From a virus, in IMG/VR virus record IMGVR_UViG_3300022744_000422, positions 1-41,980 of that record: a stretch of DNA of 41,980 nucleotides; one strand, given 5' to 3'. The notes beneath the pieces were generated by a model. The model searched no databases and was not told the DNA's origin. It worked only from the letters and a program-made list of their open reading frames with translations. Each line of letters begins with the position of its first letter. Position 1 is the stretch's first letter. Positions 23,958 to 31,819 of the stretch are shown here, one piece after another. The translations under genes were made by a program, and so were the position numbers.

Positions 23958-24233
23958 ATGAAAAAACTACTATTCATATTCGCTATATTGTTCGCTTCAT
24001 GTGAAAAGGATTATTCTTTGGAATATTTCAAAACATATAACGCCGCAGCTCCATGTATTGTACTCAAACAATCACAAGGATTTAAGACTTTGAAATGTAT
24101 TTTGTGGGAGAAAACAGGAAGAGACTTATTCAAGGTAACGGTATTGTATATAGAAGGCAATATGACCGATCATGAATCATTTTCATTGTTCAATCACAAC
24201 GGCAAACAAATAGCATTTAAGCAAGTAAAATGA
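23958..24233 (+). CDS. Phage-encoded lipoprotein
   Basis: The 91-residue protein has a signal peptide: KK, a hydrophobic core LLFIFAILF and lipobox FAS-C at Cys15. The residues after the cysteine, E-K-D, resemble the lipoprotein surface-export signal described in Bacteroidota (charged K-D/E residues just after Cys), so the mature protein may be exposed on the host surface. Two further cysteines (about 33 and 47) could form a disulfide. Small phage lipoproteins often block receptors or DNA entry by related phages; this role is inference. It overlaps the next gene by ATGA. Confidence 0.72.
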   Translation: MKKLLFIFAILFASCEKDYSLEYFKTYNAAAPCIVLKQSQGFKTLKCILWEKTGRDLFKVTVLYIEGNMTDHESFSLFNHNGKQIAFKQVK

Positions 24234-24415
24234 ACGATAATTCACGCAAGCGTTACAGGGAAACAACTAACCTAACTCCGTCTGAAAAGGTAATCATTCA
24301 GCGCTATTCAGAGATTACAGGAGAGAGCAAAAGTAGTTTCATCCATATTGCTATTAAGAAGGCTATCAAGGGTATTCCTGAGCCTATCATGAATCAAATC
24401 AAAAAGCAGCGTTAG
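24230..24415 (+). CDS. Ribbon-helix-helix-like small regulator
   Basis: The 61-residue basic protein has a short strand (TTNLTPSE) followed by KVIIQRYSEITGESKSSFI and HIAIKKAIKGI, the two-helix arrangement of CopG/Arc-type regulators. It overlaps the lipoprotein gene by ATGA and directly precedes the promoter-like element at 24457-24484, so it may control capsid expression or its own operon. Confidence 0.6.
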   Translation: MNDNSRKRYRETTNLTPSEKVIIQRYSEITGESKSSFIHIAIKKAIKGIPEPIMNQIKKQR

Positions 24416-24456
24416 GGCATTAGCATATTGCCTATAAAATGGGCAGCCCATTCACA

Positions 24457-24484
24457 TTGTTTACATTTAAGCATTTCACTTTTG
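24457..24484 (+). promoter_or_regulatory. Candidate late promoter before protease-capsid genes
   Basis: TTG at 24457-24459, a 17-base spacer and CACTTTTG at 24477-24484, then TA. The first base of the -7 box deviates from TAnnTTTG, but the spacing equals the 17840 element and both are followed by TTTTGTAG. The start codon is seven bases past the -7 box, predicting a leaderless mRNA. The flanking ATTTCACTTTTGTAGTGAAAT is an imperfect inverted repeat (ATTTCAC/GTGAAAT). Confidence 0.45.
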
Positions 24485-24494
24485 TAGTGAAATG
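24475..24494. promoter_or_regulatory. 7-bp inverted repeat over promoter and start
   Basis: ATTTCAC at 24473-24479 and GTGAAAT at 24487-24493 are exact reverse complements with a 7-base spacer that contains the TTTTG of the -7 box. The second arm runs into the ATG. A dimeric repressor bound here, such as the adjacent ribbon-helix-helix protein, would block initiation; in RNA, the start codon would be partly masked only if transcription began upstream. Confidence 0.4.
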
Positions 24495-25616
24495 TATACC
24501 GTCGATTATAGCGTTGATGTTCCGGTGATGTTGCTGAATAAGCAAATAGGGCCATCGTATAACGAAGACGGTACTCCTGATTACTCTCCATATATTGACG
24601 GTGCGGCATTCCAAGAGGAAATAATGAATTTAGATTCTTTAGGGAAGAAAGCTATTCAGATATGGATATGTTGTGAAGGCGGTAGTGTGATGGATGCAAT
24701 GAAGATATGTTCCGCAATCCTTAGGTGCAAAACACCTGTTGATACTGTCAATACTGGTGTGTGTGCATCCTCCGCAGGCATGGTGTTCATGTGTGGCCGA
24801 AATCGTATCATGATGGACTATGCTACGTTCATGGCTCATCCGGTTTCCGGTCCCGACGATAAGGCGAAGGCCGCACTAACAAAGTGTATTGCAGACCTAG
24901 CGAGTGCAAATGCAAATTTCAACTCCGAATTCTTCGCAAGCATGATGAGTGTTACCACATGGTTAGATGCTCAGAAGTGTTTGGATATGGGAATCTGCAC
25001 ATCCATTGAAGCCACAGCGCCACAAAATAAAAAGTACATGCCTAAGAGTAATCGAGCGGCAATCATGGAGTACTGCAACAAGTTGACTGAAGACTTACTC
25101 TCAAATATTCAAAAAACAAATCTCATGGATTTAAAATCAATTACCAACAAGTTGAATCTTGTTGATGGTGCCGATTTAAACGTAATCAATAGCGCGATAG
25201 ATGCGCTTATCACAGCCCGAAATCAGGCCGAAACAACTGCATCGAATCTCACCGAGCAATTAACGCAAGCACAATCAGAATTGCAAGCCGCTACCAATAA
25301 AGTAACGGAATTACAGGCCGCTGTTGATGCTGCTAATGCTGAAAAGAAAGCTGCCGAAGATGCCGCCCTTGAAACGTCCGCTACTGAAATGGTGAACAAG
25401 TATACCAACAAAATCGGTAAGGATGCCACGGTGATCGCCAAGTTCGTGAACATGGCCAAGGCTGATATGGAAGGGACTAAAACCATCCTCGAAGCCATCC
25501 CATTAAACAAAGTTGGGGCACGAGCTACGGACAATACAACGCCGGAGGCTAAGTCTCTGAATGTGACAAACATCATGGCCGAAATCAAAAACCGTATTAC
25601 CAAGAAAACAGCATAG
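24492..25616 (+). CDS. Prohead protease (ClpP-like) with scaffold domain
   Basis: The 374-residue protein has a ClpP/S14-like N-terminal domain (1-185): CEGGSVMDAMKI around 58-69, nucleophile Ser93 in GVCASSAG and His116 in MAHPV. The position of the catalytic Asp in ClpP (GLVD-S-I) is Thr170 here (GICTSI), so a different third residue must be used or activity is reduced. Residues 212-374 form a coiled-coil, Ala/Glu/Gln-rich scaffold ending in a Lys-rich tail. Protease-scaffold fusions cut the scaffold and capsid ends during head maturation. An internal ATG at 25125 may make the scaffold alone. Confidence 0.83.
   Translation: MYTVDYSVDVPVMLLNKQIGPSYNEDGTPDYSPYIDGAAFQEEIMNLDSLGKKAIQIWICCEGGSVMDAMKICSAILRCKTPVDTVNTGVCASSAGMVFMCGRNRIMMDYATFMAHPVSGPDDKAKAALTKCIADLASANANFNSEFFASMMSVTTWLDAQKCLDMGICTSIEATAPQNKKYMPKSNRAAIMEYCNKLTEDLLSNIQKTNLMDLKSITNKLNLVDGADLNVINSAIDALITARNQAETTASNLTEQLTQAQSELQAATNKVTELQAAVDAANAEKKAAEDAALETSATEMVNKYTNKIGKDATVIAKFVNMAKADMEGTKTILEAIPLNKVGARATDNTTPEAKSLNVTNIMAEIKNRITKKTA
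25125..25616 (+). CDS. Nested scaffolding protein (internal start)
   Basis: An in-frame ATG at residue 212 follows ATTCAAAAAACAAATCTC, an A-rich leader like those at other starts in this genome. It lies exactly at the linker between protease and scaffold domains. The 163-residue product would hold the whole coiled coil (about 240-300 of the parent) and the C-terminus. Nested scaffolds are known in lambda (Nu3 within C), so separate production in excess of protease is plausible. Evidence is positional. Confidence 0.5.
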   Translation: MDLKSITNKLNLVDGADLNVINSAIDALITARNQAETTASNLTEQLTQAQSELQAATNKVTELQAAVDAANAEKKAAEDAALETSATEMVNKYTNKIGKDATVIAKFVNMAKADMEGTKTILEAIPLNKVGARATDNTTPEAKSLNVTNIMAEIKNRITKKTA

Positions 25617-25698
25617 ATCGACCACAATAAAGCCTACTACTACTGCTACCACAATAAAATTCAAAAACTACATACCCATCATTTATAAAAATAGAGAA

Positions 25699-26838
25699 AT
25701 GAAAAATCAAAGAAAAATCTTAATCTCAATCCTCGCCATTGCTCTGATCAGTACGTGCTTATCCGCAGCGACAGGAGTAAGCCCAATGTTATTCTCCATG
25801 ATGCTGTTCGGCATTGGTATGGGGGTTGGTGTAATGAAACACTATTTAGGTGCTTTCGATACATCCGGCCAGTTAAATACCGGTATCACATTGACCGATA
25901 CAACCTATGCAGGTGAAGCCGCAGCAGGATTCATCGTTCGGGCTATGACCGACAATGTAATGGTGAACGGTGGTCACATGTATGTTAAGGACGGAATCAA
26001 AAAGCAATACACTATTCCACGTTGGGATATAACTTTTGAGGATTTCGTACAAGATGTAAAAGCTACCCCTACTCCCGGTATTGAAAAAGAAACGGTAACC
26101 GGTCAGCAATTGGTAACTAAAGAGTATATGGTTTATCATGAATTTAATCCTCGTGATTTTGAAGATCATTGGTTCGCCACACAGTTACAAGGGAATACGT
26201 TGTTGGATACATCGTTACCTACTACTGTTGAGTCTGTAATGGTTCAAGAGGTATTAAAACGTAATGGAGCATTCGTAAACAAATTGGCATGGAACGGGAA
26301 TACAACCCTTACTACCAAGATGAAGTATGTGGATGGGTTTAAAACAAAAGCTACAGCCGCTTCAGGGACGGTAAAAACAGGTTCAACTACAACATTGACC
26401 AGTTCAAACATTGCAGGTGAATTGCAGAAAGGGTATGATGTTATTCCTACGGCATTGAAGTATGAATCATACGGCAACAATGACGGAACGGTAAACAGCC
26501 GATTGAAAATATTCGTATCTCCTAAAACATTTGATTTGTTCTGTCAATATCAAATTGCACAAACAAACAAAGGGGTAGATATTACTCAAGTTGGTATCAA
26601 TAAGTTTCGCGGTATTACGGTAGTTCCAATCCCGGATTTACCTAATGATTATTACGCTATTGCCGTTGGACAGCCTGATATGGGGTCTAACCTGTGGATG
26701 GGGATGAATTCAATGGCTGATGATAGCTCCATTCAGCTTGCCAAGTTGCAAGCAAATAGCGAATTATACTTCGTTAAGATGTTGGCAAAAATAGACTTCC
26801 AAATTGGTTGGAACGAAGAGATGGTAACCTACGAATAG
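25699..26838 (+). CDS. Major capsid protein with hydrophobic N-terminus
   Basis: The 379-residue protein directly follows protease-scaffold, as expected for the capsid. The body (about 60-379) has HK97-like composition with a long DWHFATQLQGN-like region, GYDVIPTAL helix and GINKFRGITVVPIPDL near the end. Residues 6-24 and 29-46 are two hydrophobic spans starting with a basic KNQRK, resembling a signal peptide or membrane anchor. This extension probably forms the cleaved delta region or guides assembly; its membrane-like nature is unusual. The call rests on context and overall pattern. Confidence 0.75.
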   Translation: MKNQRKILISILAIALISTCLSAATGVSPMLFSMMLFGIGMGVGVMKHYLGAFDTSGQLNTGITLTDTTYAGEAAAGFIVRAMTDNVMVNGGHMYVKDGIKKQYTIPRWDITFEDFVQDVKATPTPGIEKETVTGQQLVTKEYMVYHEFNPRDFEDHWFATQLQGNTLLDTSLPTTVESVMVQEVLKRNGAFVNKLAWNGNTTLTTKMKYVDGFKTKATAASGTVKTGSTTTLTSSNIAGELQKGYDVIPTALKYESYGNNDGTVNSRLKIFVSPKTFDLFCQYQIAQTNKGVDITQVGINKFRGITVVPIPDLPNDYYAIAVGQPDMGSNLWMGMNSMADDSSIQLAKLQANSELYFVKMLAKIDFQIGWNEEMVTYE

Positions 26839-26883
26839 TAGGAATTCAATAATCTTTTTTAAACATAACTAAGAAGAATCACA

Positions 26884-27234
26884 ATGGCTAAAGTAGTAAA
26901 ATCAAATTCAGAAAATTCAATTATCAATTCAGAAAATAAAGAGTTGATAGGTAATTATCTGAATGCCTACCCCGAAGTAAAGATTGTGTATTTCAATTCT
27001 GATGGCGCATGGTCATTCCATGCACGTACTGGGTTTGATACACAGGTAACACGGGATGAGGTGCTTGGAACACCGACCATTTCGGAGGCCCCAATGGATG
27101 AAACACCGGCCGATGCCATCATCGAAGAAGCACCAACGGATGAAGAGTCTATAACGGAAGAATCTACAACGGATGAACAACCGACCGAAGAGCCAGCAAC
27201 CAACAAACCACCTACTAAAGGAAACAAAAAATAA
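26884..27234 (+). CDS. Capsid-associated protein with acidic repeat tail
   Basis: Residues 1-60 form a small alpha/beta part with VKIVYFNSDGAWSFHA. Residues about 62-110 are low-complexity repeats of A/E-P-T-D-E and E-S-T-T-D-E type, ending in a basic tip (TKGNKK). It lies between capsid and the next virion gene. Proteins with a short domain plus charged tail after the capsid gene are common in Bacteroidota phages; their role (head decoration or connector) is unknown. Confidence 0.6.
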   Translation: MAKVVKSNSENSIINSENKELIGNYLNAYPEVKIVYFNSDGAWSFHARTGFDTQVTRDEVLGTPTISEAPMDETPADAIIEEAPTDEESITEESTTDEQPTEEPATNKPPTKGNKK

Positions 27235-27261
27235 TTTTTCAACACAAAATAATTCATAATC

Positions 27262-27645
27262 ATGAGTACTAATGTAAGATTAGGTTCAGGAAATTCACAA
27301 GACAACACCGGACGCACTCTCCAATACGATTGGCAAGAGGTAGCGTATGCCGCAAGTGTTGCTATCACAACGAAACAAAACGTATCCAATACAACCGTTC
27401 GTGTTGCTCAGGCAACGGGGGCACTTGCATTGACCGTAAGTACTGGTTCCGCTACTACCGACCCGCAAGTGGGTGATCGTCTGACCATCCTTGCTTCTTC
27501 GGATGCTACGGGCCGTGTTATCACATTCTCCACCGGGTTTGCATCCGCAGGAACGCTTACCATGGTTGCCAGTAAAAAGGCATCCGCACAGTTCGTGTTC
27601 GACGGGACTGCATGGGTTGAACTTCAGCGTTCAATTGGAGCGTAA
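27262..27645 (+). CDS. Head decoration-like beta protein, 127 aa
   Basis: The protein is rich in Thr, Ala, Ser and Val with regularly alternating strands (VRVAQATGALALTVST, VGDRLTILASS, RVITFSTGF, KASAQFVFDGTAWVEL), a pattern like phage decoration proteins or fibre-tip modules. Its place between capsid and sheath suggests a surface decoration of the head. No family is recognised. Confidence 0.5.
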   Translation: MSTNVRLGSGNSQDNTGRTLQYDWQEVAYAASVAITTKQNVSNTTVRVAQATGALALTVSTGSATTDPQVGDRLTILASSDATGRVITFSTGFASAGTLTMVASKKASAQFVFDGTAWVELQRSIGA

Positions 27646-27675
27646 TCAGAATTACTAACAACTCAAAATTAATCA

Positions 27676-29241
27676 ATGAGTTTACCACAAATTACGTTTG
27701 TTGAAGGTCAGGGCGGGTTAGGTCGCGCCCTACCTTCAAACGACCATATATCAGCTCTGTTGTTCTATACAGGAACTCTACCATCAGGATTTGCTACTAC
27801 ATCGGTAGCTACTCGATGCAAAGCCCTATATAGTTTACAGGATGCTGTAACAGCCGGGATACTTGGCGACTTTTCAGACGCTACCGCAGCAACTGGGAAG
27901 TATACCGTATCAACAGCAGGCGCCACGGGTGACACAATAGAAATATTCGTTACCGACCTTACGCCATATACGGGAATTGTAAGAACCCTATCATTAGGCA
28001 AAACAACGCTTGCAACAGGTTCGCCAACCACAACTACCACCGCAGCAGAGATAGCGGCTACAATCAACGCAGGTACAGCTACACATGGTTATACGGCGAG
28101 TGCTGCCGTTGCTGTTTGTACGATTACCGCCCCAAAATCTCAAGGGGCCTATCTGAATTCGGGGACACCACTTACGGCAACGATTAGCGGGACTATCGCG
28201 GGAGCCTTTGTTCAGTTCGGGGGGTCAGGCATGACAGCCGGAGTAACATCGGTTCTTATGAGTTATTACTATCATGTTGCTGAGTTCTTCCGTATGCAGC
28301 CTAAAGGAAAATTATGGGTTGGGTTCTTCGCGGTACCAGGGACATATACATACACTGAGATCACCGACATGCAGAATAATTCACTTGGTGAAATTCGTCA
28401 AATCGGGATCTATAAAAATGGCACTTGGGCTAGTGGGGACCTTTCAACGATCAATACCATTTGCAATACCAATAAGACTGTAAATTATCAACCATTACAG
28501 GCTATTTATGCTGCAAATCTTCAGGCCACTACCGACATCACAACCGTTACCGATCTGTCTACATTGACTTATAACAATGTATTGAACCTTATAAGTCAGG
28601 ACGGCCAAGGATTAGGGGCATTTTATTACAAGTCTCTTGGTTCAGGTATCAAATCGATCACCAACTTAGGTACTGTCCTTGGATCCGTTGCTCTTCGCAA
28701 AGTAAGTGAAAGTATTGGATGGGTAGCTCAAACAAACATATCCAACGGCAAAGAAAATGAAGTACCGGCCTTCTCTAATGGGCAACTTGTATCGGCGCTA
28801 TCTGTTACTGCTTTGAACGCATTGGACACTAAACGCCATGTATTTGGCATTAAGTATATCGGCGTGAATGGTACCTATTGGAACGGTGGCCATATGGCTG
28901 TATCTCCATCGAGTGATTATGCTTACATGGAAGACAACCGCACTATTTGTAAATGTGAGCGATTGTTATACGCTGCCCTTATCCCTTTCCTAAATTCTCC
29001 CATCGTTTTTAACTCCAATGGAACTTTGAAAGATACTACGGTAGCGCAGTTTGAAACTGTTGCATCTAGCTGTCTTGATCAGATGGTCCGTGATGGGGAG
29101 TTGAGCGATAAGAAAGCAACCGTAGACCCATCTCAAAATGTATTATCAACCAATACGCTAACCGTATCCGTTAAATTGGTAAAGAATGGTGTTGCTCGCA
29201 ATATCAGCGTACCGATCGGATTTAACCCATCAATAAGCTAA
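27676..29241 (+). CDS. Contractile tail sheath protein (DUF2586-like)
   Basis: The 521-residue protein shows the sheath plan: an N-terminal conserved part with ISALLFYTG and CKALYSLQDAV, an inserted Thr/Ala-rich beta domain (about 70-180), a central KGKLWVGFFAVPGTY, TTDITTVTDLSTL region, and a C-terminal part with a SDYAYMEDNRTICKCERLLYAALIPFLNSP segment. It polymerises around the tube and contracts on infection, so this is a myovirus. Its stop overlaps the tube gene start. Confidence 0.85.
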   Translation: MSLPQITFVEGQGGLGRALPSNDHISALLFYTGTLPSGFATTSVATRCKALYSLQDAVTAGILGDFSDATAATGKYTVSTAGATGDTIEIFVTDLTPYTGIVRTLSLGKTTLATGSPTTTTTAAEIAATINAGTATHGYTASAAVAVCTITAPKSQGAYLNSGTPLTATISGTIAGAFVQFGGSGMTAGVTSVLMSYYYHVAEFFRMQPKGKLWVGFFAVPGTYTYTEITDMQNNSLGEIRQIGIYKNGTWASGDLSTINTICNTNKTVNYQPLQAIYAANLQATTDITTVTDLSTLTYNNVLNLISQDGQGLGAFYYKSLGSGIKSITNLGTVLGSVALRKVSESIGWVAQTNISNGKENEVPAFSNGQLVSALSVTALNALDTKRHVFGIKYIGVNGTYWNGGHMAVSPSSDYAYMEDNRTICKCERLLYAALIPFLNSPIVFNSNGTLKDTTVAQFETVASSCLDQMVRDGELSDKKATVDPSQNVLSTNTLTVSVKLVKNGVARNISVPIGFNPSIS

Positions 29242-29672
29242 TGGCATTACCACTGATTAATGGAGTGAATTACTCCTCCGCAAGCGTTAACGTAATTATT
29301 CCGGCTCTCCCTTCGCAGTTGGCGATAGGTGTAGTTTCGATCGATTACGATAAAATGCAAGAGGTGACCGACAACTATGGGTTGTCTCAGGACCCAATTA
29401 GCCGTGGATTCGGGCAAAACAAATACACAGGCTCTATCGAATTGATGAAGGATACATGGAACCAAATCATTGATGCTTCTCCCCTTCGAGATCCTGCGAA
29501 ACTTCCGTTGTTTGACATCACTGTAACCTATGCAGGATCAACAACCGGAGGCATTTTCAAAAAGGAAGTTCTTCGAGCTGTAACCTTTAAGAATAACCCA
29601 TCCGGTGTAAAGATGGGAGACACGAAGATTACTTGCAAGATTGAACTTGCTGTTGGAAATATTGATTACTAA
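29241..29672 (+). CDS. Tail tube protein
   Basis: The 143-residue protein, coupled to the sheath gene by TAATG, has beta-rich sequence with a short helix (MKDTWNQIIDAS) and strands FDITVTYAG, VLRAVTFKN and DTKITCKIELAVG, which fits the small tube proteins of contractile tails. It forms the inner channel. Identification relies on the conserved sheath-tube-chaperone-tape order and length. Confidence 0.78.
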   Translation: MALPLINGVNYSSASVNVIIPALPSQLAIGVVSIDYDKMQEVTDNYGLSQDPISRGFGQNKYTGSIELMKDTWNQIIDASPLRDPAKLPLFDITVTYAGSTTGGIFKKEVLRAVTFKNNPSGVKMGDTKITCKIELAVGNIDY

Positions 29673-29725
29673 TTCGGCATGAGGTGACTATCGTGGTTAC
29701 CTCATTGCTTAAACATACACCACCG

Positions 29726-30130
29726 ATGAATGAAGAAAAACCCACAAACAAATTACCGGTAATTGAGAAGAGTGTAATTACCGAGGAGGAACAAAAAGGC
29801 TATGACGCAAAGTGTATTGAACTTGGGAAGAAGTACAATACCAAAGTTCATGCCTGCGTAATGTTCAAATCCAACGACCCTGAATTTACTAGAATTGTTG
29901 CCTATATCCGTGAGCCGGAATATGTGAATAAATTGGCTTACATGGATAAGGTGGCGAATTTGAGTATGCGTATAGTAGCCGATGAAATCCGTGAGAAGTA
30001 TTTGATCCGTGAGGAGAGTTCACCGGAAACATACAGCGATCACCAGGAGAATGACCGTTATAAAATGGGCGTATCCGAGGAATGTCTAAACATCATTCAG
30101 ATTAGTACCAATCAACTTAAAAAAAAATAA
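29726..30130 (+). CDS. Tail assembly chaperone (G-like, zero frame)
   Basis: The ATG at 29726 is preferred to an in-frame GTG at 29684. The 134-residue acidic protein lies between tube and tape measure, ends in LKKK followed by TAA, and carries nine A just before its stop, an ideal slippery site. Such chaperones bind the tape measure and guide tail assembly in the same way as lambda gpG. Confidence 0.8.
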   Translation: MNEEKPTNKLPVIEKSVITEEEQKGYDAKCIELGKKYNTKVHACVMFKSNDPEFTRIVAYIREPEYVNKLAYMDKVANLSMRIVADEIREKYLIREESSPETYSDHQENDRYKMGVSEECLNIIQISTNQLKKK

Positions 30131-30303
30131 TTGAAATACAAGAGGCTTATGATTCGGAAGAACTGAATTACAAACAAATGGCCGCCATTATTCGCGGCGT
30201 AAGTGCGTATCGGTTGAACCCCGACGAGATGAATGAGGAAGAGTTAGCAATAGCTTTTTGTGAATCGAGATACTTTCTAAAAACAACCGCACGCATTGCC
30301 TAG
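29726..30303 (+). CDS. Tail assembly chaperone, -1 frameshift product (GT-like)
   Basis: Ribosomes slipping back one base on A9 (30119-30127) continue at 30127 and read 58 further codons (starting I-I-E-I-Q-E-A and containing YRLNPDEMNEEELAIAFCESRYF) to TAG at 30301. The product is 192 residues. The +1 frame stops at once. Without slipping this extension has no good start of its own (first ATG 30178 gives 41 residues), so the gene is easily missed. Frameshifted G/GT chaperones before the tape measure are conserved in many tailed phages. Confidence 0.78.
30119..30127 (+). other. Programmed -1 frameshift slippery site
   Basis: CTT-AAA-AAA-AAA-TAA provides A-AAA-AAA heptamers directly before the zero-frame stop. 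The adjoining stop codon would pause the ribosome and favour slipping. No strong downstream hairpin is obvious in the next 40 bases. Confidence 0.75.
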
Positions 30304-31819
30304 TATAGTTGAATACATATTGAAATTGCAAAGCAACGAATTTGATTCGGGCATTGAGAAGGCGAATAAATCTACCTCAGCTCTCGATCATTCCTTTGCA
30401 AGTTTAAAAAGTACTATTGGTGGTGTTGTTGCTGGCCTTGCTTCATTCGAATTTCTAAAAAGTTCCGTTGAATCCTTTAACAGTGCAGCTCAAGCATCTG
30501 CACAACTTGACGCATCATTACGATCAACGGCTAACGCTGCGGGGCTTAACCGAAAAGCATTGGATGAACAATCAGCGGCCCTCATGCGAGCAAGTTTATT
30601 CGATGATGATGAAATAACAGCATCACAGGCATTACTCGCCACATTCACTCAGATTCATGATACCGTATTTATGAAGGCTATTCCTGCGATCACCGACCTA
30701 GCGACAAAGATGGGAGGAGATTTGCAGGGGGCAACTGTTCAGGTAGGTAAGGCCCTTAATGATCCAATCAAAGGTATTAACGCATTACAAAGAGTAGGCG
30801 TTTCATTTACCGAATCGCAAAAGCAGACTATCAAAACACTTGTTGAAACCAATAAAGTTGCCGAAGCTCAAAGCCTTATTTTAAAAGAACTTACAAACGA
30901 ATTCGGAGGGTCTGCATTGGCAGCAAGTCAGGCAGGTACCGGAGGATTTACCGTGCTTGGTCATGAATTCGGTAATGTAAAAGAAGCCGTTGGAGCCTTG
31001 GTTGTTTCGTTCGTTGAAAAACTTAAACCGCAACTTGAATGGTTGGTGGGAGCGTTGCAACGTGGAGTAGATTGGTTGAGTAAACATACCGACCAAATCA
31101 AAGAAACCGGTAAGGCCCTAGCGGTTGCCTACGGTGGATTTATGCTATTAAAAACCGGCATTGCGCTTGCCACAGCCGAAACAATTAGCCTTAACGCTGC
31201 TTTTGCCGTATCGCCAATAGGGTTAGTAACAACGGCGGTAATTGGATTAGCCACGGCTTACGGTTATTTGGCATCATCCGCAGAACGTGCGAATAATGCG
31301 ATGGCGGTGAGCGCAAATGCTGCCCAAGAGAATCAAATAAAAGCTGCGGACGAACTGAAGAAAGGATATGAGCAGTTGGGGATGAAATCGGAAGCAGCTA
31401 GTAAAAGCGTGTACGAATTCTTCCAAAAGGAGAATGACCAGAAGATACAACGATATGAAGAGCTTATACGCTTAACTCCTCCCGGCGAAACTGAAAAGAT
31501 CAGCGACTATGAGCAGATGATCCTTGATTCGTATAACCGAAAAAGAGCTATATCGCAATGGTATGACGCATCAGGCAAATCGCCTATTACAACGAAGTCG
31601 GGGTTAGGCAGCGTTGCGGCAAATAATAATTCGCCATCAATTAAACGCATATCATCCCCTGCCGGACAAAAAGCAACGACCATCAATGTTTCGATAAAAG
31701 AATTTGGGAAAGTGACCGTGAATGCAACGACTATAAAAGAAGGTGCGCAAAAGATACATGATGAAATTCTCAAAGCTCTCACCGGCGCCATTAATGACTT
31801 TCAAATCATAGCAAGATAA
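30296..31819 (+). CDS. Tape measure protein
   Basis: The 507-residue protein starts with TTG (30296), overlapping the frameshift product's stop; there is no ATG before residue 89. It shows the usual tape-measure layout: N-terminal helical domain with SALDHSFASLKSTIGGVVAGL, a minor-tail GIEKANKS-type segment, central DPIKGINALQRVGVSFTESQKQ, hydrophobic segments at about 270-330, and a charged C-terminus. Its length sets tail length; with about 0.15 nm per residue, the tail should be about 75 nm long. The stop overlaps the next start. Confidence 0.9.
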   Translation: MPSIVEYILKLQSNEFDSGIEKANKSTSALDHSFASLKSTIGGVVAGLASFEFLKSSVESFNSAAQASAQLDASLRSTANAAGLNRKALDEQSAALMRASLFDDDEITASQALLATFTQIHDTVFMKAIPAITDLATKMGGDLQGATVQVGKALNDPIKGINALQRVGVSFTESQKQTIKTLVETNKVAEAQSLILKELTNEFGGSALAASQAGTGGFTVLGHEFGNVKEAVGALVVSFVEKLKPQLEWLVGALQRGVDWLSKHTDQIKETGKALAVAYGGFMLLKTGIALATAETISLNAAFAVSPIGLVTTAVIGLATAYGYLASSAERANNAMAVSANAAQENQIKAADELKKGYEQLGMKSEAASKSVYEFFQKENDQKIQRYEELIRLTPPGETEKISDYEQMILDSYNRKRAISQWYDASGKSPITTKSGLGSVAANNNSPSIKRISSPAGQKATTINVSIKEFGKVTVNATTIKEGAQKIHDEILKALTGAINDFQIIAR

